Shown: positions 50,971-55,810 of the stretch, piece by piece
Layout: each line of letters opens with the position of its first letter
How positions within the stretch are numbered: position 1 is the stretch's first letter
Assembly (NCBI GenBank): GCA_016787415.1
Contig: JAEUUT010000204.1
Coordinates: 1 to 55,810 of the forward strand
Length of the DNA stretch: 55,810 nt
Direction: 5' to 3'
DNA from: Saprospiraceae bacterium
GTDB taxonomy: Bacteria > Bacteroidota > Bacteroidia > Chitinophagales > Saprospiraceae
The notes under the pieces: generated by a model
The model's database searches: none
What the model saw: the letters and a program-made list of their open reading frames with translations, nothing else
What the model was told of the DNA's origin: nothing
Program-made: the position numbers and the translations under genes

Positions 50971-51288
50971 CACCCCTTCTTCCACTTCCGCCGACAAGCC
51001 TCTGTCGAGGAGCGCAGAGCACAAGGGTAGAAGTTCGGAGCGGGCGCCTGTTTTGACGGTAGCCTTGCCTTTGTAATGGATCATAATGGCCAGTTGTTCA
51101 GACTGTTCCGACGTGTGTTTCAGTACCGTCATAAAACACTCGATCACCCATTCGAAGGTATTAAAGTCGTCGTTGTAAACAATCAGATAGGCAGGCGCCC
51201 CTGTGTCGATTTCATCTTCGACCAGGACATCTTCCTCTTCTTCCCAAAGCGGTTTTTCAAAATTCGATATACGAAACACAGATTCCAT
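50968..51288 (-). CDS. clpS: ClpS adaptor protein
   Basis: 106 residues from the ATG at 51288 (an upstream GTG at 51294 is ignored). An acidic flexible N-terminus (about 10-30) is followed by the core YLIVYNDDFNTFEWVIECFM, which contains the N-degron pocket. EQLAIMIHYKGKATVKTG, the ClpA/C-contacting part, follows. It delivers N-end rule substrates to the Clp protease. Beside aat it makes a complete N-degron pair. Its stop codon begins the words of E11. Confidence 0.93.
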   Translation of the reverse strand: MESVFRISNFEKPLWEEEEDVLVEDEIDTGAPAYLIVYNDDFNTFEWVIECFMTVLKHTSEQSEQLAIMIHYKGKATVKTGARSELLPLCSALLDRGLSAEVEEGV

Positions 51289-51306
51289 AAACACCGGAGG
51301 AAAGAA

Positions 51307-51774
51307 TTAGTTGAGCGATTGCAGCGCCTGTTTTACGGCCTGGAAATTGGGGATTTCACCTGCATTTTCCAGCACTTCGGCATATTGGACAACACCGCTG
51401 CGGTCGATCACAAAGGCGGAGCGTTTGGATACTCCTTTCAGGCCCATTCCAAACTCTTTGTAGATGGTATCGTATTTTTTGCTGACAGTTTTGTTAAAAT
51501 CAGACAGCAGAGGGAAGTTAAAACCTTGCTCTTCTTTCCATTTGGCCAGCGTAAAAGGGCTGTCAACAGAAACTGCCAGAATCTGTGCGTCCAGTTTTTC
51601 GTAAACCGCGATACTGTCGCGCATTTCGCACAATTCTTTGGTGCAAACGCCTGTAAAGGCAAATGGGAAAAAAAGCAGCACTACATTTTTGCCACGTTGT
51701 TCGGAAAGTTTTACAAGCGATTTGTCGCTGGCACGCAGCGCAAAATCCGGTGCTTTATCGCCGGGTTGAAGCAT
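51307..51774 (-). CDS. Peroxiredoxin (AhpE/BCP-like, AhpC/TSA family)
   Basis: 155 residues. GDKAPDFALRASDKSLVKLS leads to the peroxidatic site PFAFTGVCTKELCE, with Cys44 as the reacting residue. A second Cys at 49 could act in an atypical 2-Cys mechanism. Arg near 113 (KGVSKRSAFVIDRSG) completes the active site. It reduces peroxides in the cytoplasm. clpS follows after 18 bases, so the two are likely one unit driven from the box at 51815. Confidence 0.93.
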   Translation of the reverse strand: MLQPGDKAPDFALRASDKSLVKLSEQRGKNVVLLFFPFAFTGVCTKELCEMRDSIAVYEKLDAQILAVSVDSPFTLAKWKEEQGFNFPLLSDFNKTVSKKYDTIYKEFGMGLKGVSKRSAFVIDRSGVVQYAEVLENAGEIPNFQAVKQALQSLN

Positions 51775-51814
51775 ACAATTGAGAAAACGGTGATGAACAG
51801 TGAATTGGAAGCGG

Positions 51815-51822
51815 CAAAAGTA
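51815..51822 (-). promoter_or_regulatory. Candidate -7 box for the peroxiredoxin-clpS unit
   Basis: TACTTTTG on the minus strand, a TAnnTTTG match, about 40 bases before the ATG at 51774. It lies just outside element E12. Confidence 0.45.
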
Positions 51823-51829
51823 GAAATTT

Positions 51830-52032
51830 ATCTGTTATTAGTTATCGGTTATCAGTTATCTGTTATCAGGGGTGGTGAGTTAGTTATCCGTTATTGGTTA
51901 TTAGTTATCAGGGGTGGTAAGGAGACCATCTGTACATATGTTTGGCATTCCTTTTTGTGTGGCCAAACATATGTACAAATGGTCTCCTTACCACCCCTGA
52001 TAACGGATAACAGATAACCAATAACAGATAAC
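51830..52032. repeat. Word-armed hairpin element E12 (GTTATC, core B, double left arm)
   Basis: A 43-bp stem with one mismatch, 51904-51946 with 51962-52004, loop 15 nt (ATTCCTTTTTGTGTG). The left arm exists twice: GTTATC words plus TCAGGGGTGGT at 51834-51877, then again at 51883-51920 before the full core. The right arm is single and its last words abut the TAG of the gene at 52034. Confidence 0.9.
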
Positions 52033-52033
52033 C

Positions 52034-53143
52034 CTACGGGTATGCCACCGCTATCACCGCCGTCCCTGTCAATACCTTGTACAGCAGCGGTTCGACGACG
52101 CTGTACAGACGGCAGGAAAAAGCAACTTCCATTTTATAGGTTTTTTGGCCGTTTTCATTCAAATCATATGGCTCTGCCGATTCTATTTGAAAATAGGAAC
52201 TTCCAGGTTGTGTATTCAATCGGGATTCCCAAACAGCGTTATTTTCATCTACCCAGCGAATATTGACACTGCCCAGTTGAAGGGAATCCGATAGGGTCTG
52301 GGTAATTTTTTCAACTTGATACGAAAAATCAGCCGTTTTCTCCATTAAGGGCTCCAAAGCGGCTACTTGAGCAAAAGCCGTATCCCCTTGCGGGTTGGCA
52401 ACCCGAACGGCATAGACATCGGCAGATTGGTGTACCTCGATGCTTTGGGTACTATCGCCGGTATTCCATTTATAGGACGACACCAGAGAGCCAAAGGTAT
52501 TAGCAAACAAGGTGTAGGGCGATCCGCCGGAAGAATCGCTCACGGTTATTCCTACTGATGGAAAGAAACCCATTGTATCCTGTGGCAAAATATGTCGAAT
52601 CACCGTACTTCTGATAGCGCCATTGCGTATGGCGCGGAGTGATATTTTATGCAGGTTTTGATCGGTAAAATCTCTGGTAATACTTTTTCCAGTTTGTAGG
52701 GCGCCATTGTCTACTGACCATTGAAACGACTGATAATACAGGGTGTCAGGCGTGGAAAATGTCAGGCGCCAGATCGTGTCGCTCGTTGTAGTCAATGAGC
52801 CCCAGTAAGGTTTTACACCGCTTGAAAAAAGTGTATCAGGAGACACCTGCGCCCCTGTCTGGTTGTTTCGAAACTCGAAAGTGAGGCTACCCGGGCAATT
52901 CCCTTGCGGGCAATCGGACGGCGCCAGCGAGCCACTCATGACCAGCACACCGGCCGAACCGCTTTCATAGCGGGAAAACAGGTAATAGTCTTCCACACCG
53001 GCATTAATTTCATGGCCAGTATTGTCCAGTGTAAATTGCGTGGTAAAAACCGGCTCGCCGGGGATGTCTGGCGGCAGGTCGACCCGCTGGCAGGCTACCC
53101 ATAAAAACGGGCTCAAAAGAAGCCATACATATTTTTTGCACAT
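52034..53143 (-). CDS. Lipoprotein with PKD-like region, unknown function
   Basis: 369 residues from the ATG at 53143 (an upstream TTG is ignored). The signal peptide ends in a lipobox, LLSPFLWVAC. The mature part is Ser/Thr-rich and beta-rich; SSYKWNTGDSTQSIEVHQSA near residue 225 resembles a PKD/gliding-motility type Ig-like fold. I recognise no enzyme motif. It is 21 bases after the OM-barrel gene and is the third gene of the second ECF sigma unit. Confidence 0.75.
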   Translation of the reverse strand: MCKKYVWLLLSPFLWVACQRVDLPPDIPGEPVFTTQFTLDNTGHEINAGVEDYYLFSRYESGSAGVLVMSGSLAPSDCPQGNCPGSLTFEFRNNQTGAQVSPDTLFSSGVKPYWGSLTTTSDTIWRLTFSTPDTLYYQSFQWSVDNGALQTGKSITRDFTDQNLHKISLRAIRNGAIRSTVIRHILPQDTMGFFPSVGITVSDSSGGSPYTLFANTFGSLVSSYKWNTGDSTQSIEVHQSADVYAVRVANPQGDTAFAQVAALEPLMEKTADFSYQVEKITQTLSDSLQLGSVNIRWVDENNAVWESRLNTQPGSSYFQIESAEPYDLNENGQKTYKMEVAFSCRLYSVVEPLLYKVLTGTAVIAVAYP

Positions 53144-53164
53144 GGTGTTGTGTTGCAATTGTCT

Positions 53165-54613
53165 TTAAAAATGCCAGCGTACACCCGCATCTCCGTACCA
53201 GAAGTTTTTGTCGGGTGTGGATGCCTCGGTGGGCGCCAGGATGCTTCCCGGGCGATAATTCCCCTGAATATGTAGCGCTAAATGTGGTAAAATCCGCCAC
53301 TCGGCCGCCAGCGACATCCGCAGGTAGGAATTTTTGAAACCTGTTTTTTCGCCCTGCCCACTGTAGCCATCGAGTTCTTCCACACCTCCGAGCGTGGTTT
53401 CGCGTATTTGTGAAAAACGATCTTTCACACTCAGCAGGAATCCCGGCGCCAGTCCTGCCGAAATGCCCAGGCGACCTTTTTGCCAGCGTATGCCGACTGG
53501 TATTTCCAGGGTGTTCATGGCCTGGTGCAAGCGGCGTGTTTCGAGGCGGTCTACGCCAAATGAATACCGGTACTGAACGCTGATATTGGCAGTGCTGTCA
53601 GCCGATGCCGGCATTTGCGCCGACAATGGAAGATAGCGGAATTGCACGCCGGCCAATATTTTCCAGCGGCTGTTCAGGGCATAGGTCGTAGCCAGTTGTC
53701 CGGCAAATCCCTTGCCTGCTTTCCAGGCAGTAAAATCGGCGCCTGCCTCCAGGGCGAAACGTTTGTCAACAAGCGGTTTGATGGGCATGGGTTGGTAAGG
53801 AAAACGGGGCAGGGGCGCTTTCTTATTTGCAAGTTTGGCCGGAGCAAATGGCAAAGCCAGCAGGTCGAGCAGGTTTACCTGTTTTAATACCTGTAGCGAA
53901 TCTTTTGCCAGCAAAAGGGCATCAAGAGGCTGTGCTTTTGGCATGTCCGTTACCGTATTTTCAGCCGTTTGCGGATTTGAAACAGCATTGGCTGAAGTGT
54001 TTTGGGGATAAATTGAGGTGGAGCCAGGTATCAGATTGGTTGTTTCTGAAGGGTTTTCTTGTTGTGCATCCGCGTTTTGGGAGGAATGCGTTGGGGAGGT
54101 ATTTTTGAAGGTTTTCAGGTTCCTGTTTGACCTGTCGGCGGATACTGACTGTCCACTTTTTTCTTTAGTATTCAGGTGAATGGAGTGTTCTTTTCGAATC
54201 AAATCCTCTACGGGCGCATGGTCACCAGTGGCCGTTAAACCGTTTTTTTCAGATTGCTGATGAGTAGCATTTGTTGTTTGGGAGTCATTGGTTTCTGCTG
54301 GTGCGCTATTTGAGTTGGTAGACGATGACAGGGGCTCTCGTTTATGTTCCGTAGCGGGAATAATTTCAGACGGATCCTTGGCTACCAGATTGTCTGTCGG
54401 CACAGGTTTAGCCAGCCACATCCATAGTACAGCGATGCCGGCCAGAACGCCGGCTGTACACCACCAGAACAGCAGTCGGCGGCGTTTCCTGCGCCGTTCA
54501 TCGGCTTCGATCAAAGCCTGTGCCTGTTCCCAGTATTCCTCCTGGAATGGGAAGCGACTGGCGGGGTCATCGCTGTCGAATTTGCGTTGCATGAAATCGT
54601 CTATATTTTCCAT
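53165..54613 (-). CDS. Membrane protein with N-terminal single TM and C-terminal outer-membrane beta-barrel
   Basis: 482 residues. An N-terminal cytoplasmic-type stretch with RRRKRRR near residue 40 is followed by one membrane helix (about 47-66) and a Ser/Thr/Asn/Gln-rich linker (about 75-235). The C-terminal 200 residues are an OMP_b-brl-type barrel: FALEAGADFTAWKAGKGFAG, YALNSRWKILAGVQFRYLPL, YGDAGVRWHF, ending in Phe. It follows its sigma factor by 3 bases, as anti-sigma factors do. The topology would need to span from the inner to the outer membrane, which is odd. It may be a regulator-barrel fusion. Confidence 0.72.
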   Translation of the reverse strand: MENIDDFMQRKFDSDDPASRFPFQEEYWEQAQALIEADERRRKRRRLLFWWCTAGVLAGIAVLWMWLAKPVPTDNLVAKDPSEIIPATEHKREPLSSSTNSNSAPAETNDSQTTNATHQQSEKNGLTATGDHAPVEDLIRKEHSIHLNTKEKSGQSVSADRSNRNLKTFKNTSPTHSSQNADAQQENPSETTNLIPGSTSIYPQNTSANAVSNPQTAENTVTDMPKAQPLDALLLAKDSLQVLKQVNLLDLLALPFAPAKLANKKAPLPRFPYQPMPIKPLVDKRFALEAGADFTAWKAGKGFAGQLATTYALNSRWKILAGVQFRYLPLSAQMPASADSTANISVQYRYSFGVDRLETRRLHQAMNTLEIPVGIRWQKGRLGISAGLAPGFLLSVKDRFSQIRETTLGGVEELDGYSGQGEKTGFKNSYLRMSLAAEWRILPHLALHIQGNYRPGSILAPTEASTPDKNFWYGDAGVRWHF

Positions 54614-54616
54614 AGC

Positions 54617-55177
54617 TCAAATTGCCGGTTTCATTTCTGTGATAATCCAGTTTTGGAGTTGTGTTCGGGCATGATTTACATGCCATTTGGAAGTGCCCTC
54701 GCTGATGTTGAGCATTTCACATATTTCCCGGTGTGAAAACCCGTCGATCGCAAACAAATTGAACACTTGCTGCGTCACTCGGGGCAGTCGTCGCAACATA
54801 TTTTCCAGGTGCTGCAAATCGAGTCGTTGTTCTGCTTCATTCCAGGCAATCGGTTCGCCGGGATGTTCTCTTTCGATGGTATCGGTAAAAACGGTGAGTT
54901 CGCGCCATTTCTTTTCCCGGCGGAACTCATCGATGATGGTATTGATCATGATACGTCGTATCCAGGCTTCAAATGGTACTTCGTCGCGTCGGTATCGGTC
55001 GAGGTTTTGTATGATTTTCAGGAACCCGATGTTGAGCGCTGCTGCTGCCTCCTGCTCGTCGCGTTTGTAGCGACTACAAACGGCCATCAAAACCGGAAAG
55101 CAGACCCGGTACAAAGCGTACTGCGCTTTGCGGTCGCCCCGATGGGCGGCTTTCAACATTTCCGGGTCCAGATTCAT
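54617..55177 (-). CDS. RNA polymerase sigma-70 (ECF) factor
   Basis: 186 residues from the ATG at 55177; a longer frame through the GGGCAAA tract is discarded. Region 2: AQYALYRVCFPVLMAVCSRY, ALNIGFLKIIQNLDRYRRDE, PFEAWIRRIMINTIIDEFRR. Region 4: LPRVTQQVFNLFAIDGFSHR then EICEMLNISEGTSKWHVNHA. It heads the unit sigma, TM-barrel protein, lipoprotein. The target promoters are unknown. Confidence 0.93.
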   Translation of the reverse strand: MNLDPEMLKAAHRGDRKAQYALYRVCFPVLMAVCSRYKRDEQEAAAALNIGFLKIIQNLDRYRRDEVPFEAWIRRIMINTIIDEFRREKKWRELTVFTDTIEREHPGEPIAWNEAEQRLDLQHLENMLRRLPRVTQQVFNLFAIDGFSHREICEMLNISEGTSKWHVNHARTQLQNWIITEMKPAI

Positions 55178-55215
55178 GCAGCGTTTATTGTTTAAAAGGC
55201 AAAGGCGGTTTTTAA

Positions 55216-55342
55216 GGGCAAGAAACAAGGGGCAAGGGGCAAAGGGCAAAGGGCAAAAAATACAATTGAATGCAAAAGTAACCAGAGATTGCAAATTGCC
55301 TCTTGCCCTTTGCTTCTTGCCTTTTGCCCTTTGCCTCTTGGT
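55216..55342. repeat. Split GGGCAAA word element
   Basis: GGGCAAA-type heptads (GGGGCAA, GGGCAAA) at 55216-55258 and their complement (TTGCCCT, TTTGCCT) at 55298-55342 face each other across 40 bases. The latter contains a -7 box at 55273-55280 (minus strand TACTTTTG) for the sigma gene. No stem core is present. Confidence 0.75.
55273..55280 (-). promoter_or_regulatory. Candidate -7 box for the second ECF sigma unit
   Basis: TACTTTTG on the minus strand, a TAnnTTTG match, between the two arms of the GGGCAAA element, about 95 bases before the ATG at 55177. Confidence 0.4.
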
Positions 55343-55345
55343 TTT

Positions 55346-55810
55346 CTACTGTTTCACGACACGCACACTTTGCGAGCCTTTATTCGTACGGGCCGACAGG
55401 AAGTACGTACCAGCAGGAAGTGCGCCCAATGACACTTGCATTTGATTGGCCGTCACTTTCAGGGTTTGCATCACCTGTCCGTGCATATTGGTCACGAGCA
55501 TCTGGCCTTCCGCTTCTTTCAGGTTCACTGTGAGCATATCGCTTGTAGGATTAGGCGATACTTTTGCAAATGGTTCATAACCAGCCTCTTGTGCTGCCAG
55601 CGTAGCGCCATTCTGGGTTACATCGAAGTTGATACCCGTGAATCCGGGTTGTGTCGGCGACAAAGTGATCGTGGTAGATACCGGCGTTACACCTGGGATG
55701 TTGATCGTCACGACATACGTACCATAAGCAAGGCTTGGGAAGTTGTATGCGCCACTGGCGTCGGTGGTAGCCGCAGCCACACCGGTTCCGTCGAGCAGGG
55801 TCAGGATGAT
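55346..55810 (-). CDS. 3' end of a T9SS-exported protein with SdrD-like B-type domain (partial)
   Basis: The frame is open to the window edge, so the N-terminal part is outside. The visible 154 residues begin with the end of a CNA-B/SdrD-B-like domain (LLDGTGVAAATTDASGAYNF, then PSLAYGTYVVTINIPGV). They finish with a type A Por secretion tail: FAKVSPNPTSDMLTVNL, then GTYFLSARTNKGSQSVRVVK. The tail sends the protein through the type IX system to the cell surface. What the full protein does cannot be said from this part. Confidence 0.85.
   Translation of the reverse strand: MILTLLDGTGVAAATTDASGAYNFPSLAYGTYVVTINIPGVTPVSTTITLSPTQPGFTGINFDVTQNGATLAAQEAGYEPFAKVSPNPTSDMLTVNLKEAEGQMLVTNMHGQVMQTLKVTANQMQVSLGALPAGTYFLSARTNKGSQSVRVVKQ

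Overview
The window looks like chromosomal DNA from a Bacteroidota bacterium, probably of the Saprospiria/Chitinophagia type. The evidence is a T9SS C-terminal sorting tail, an ECF sigma/FecR/STN operon beside a TonB-dependent receptor, M16 and M23 peptidases typical of the phylum, mre genes followed by PBP2, and recurring -7 boxes of the form TAnnTTTG in place of sigma70 promoters. About 43 protein genes are present, mostly housekeeping. I see no rRNA, tRNA, phage, insertion sequence or CRISPR array.

Layout. 105-4184: carB without its usual C-terminal allosteric domain, and a membrane flippase-like protein. 4187-11301: an ECF sigma/FecR/STN-repeat operon divergent from a TonB-dependent receptor with a secreted partner. 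11311-15416: nudK, groES-groEL, and a DUF1080 lipid- or sugar-binding-type secreted protein preceded by a decamer array. 15581-20872: 2-oxoglutarate:ferredoxin oxidoreductase (korA, korB) with lspA and a GltD-like Fe-S flavoprotein. 21336-31067: RNase R, arabinose-5-phosphate isomerase, TMEM220-like protein, RecQ, an MltD-like transglycosylase, a LytTR response regulator and a PAP2/haloperoxidase remnant. 31303-39992: a two-module M16 peptidase and a set of small accessory genes (GNAT, DUF1801, WYL regulator, SRPBCC, PPOX, an AlkZ-like glycosylase, an atypical SDR, a lipoprotein). 40138-44756: mreB, mreC, mreD, mrdA. 45018-50817: an M16 homologue without its zinc motif, a TetR/NmrA pair with matching operators, an M23 peptidase and aat. 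50968-55810: clpS, a peroxiredoxin, a second ECF sigma operon, and the 3' end of a T9SS-exported protein.

The most unusual thing here is a family of intergenic elements. At twelve gene boundaries there is a long inverted repeat, often a perfect stem of 47-55 bp with a 19-31 nt loop. Its outer arms are built from a tandem word of about 7 bp (GTTATCN, GAGTTAT, GAGAGGT, GAGTCCT, AGTCCTA, GATGAAT) or 8 bp (AGTGTTTT). The word is the same in both arms of an element but differs between loci. Elements with the same word can share the same core: GGGGTGGTAAGGAGACC for three GTTATC loci and GTGTTACGTAC for two GAGTTAT loci. The tracts commonly begin at or inside the stop codon of the neighbouring gene. 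Single or split arms occur at eight more places. I do not know a described family with this build; this is the best candidate for something new.

The -7 promoter calls are pattern matches, most without a recognisable -33 box. Start codons were chosen by family length, spacing and codon; several long antisense or extended reading frames were discarded as shadows.
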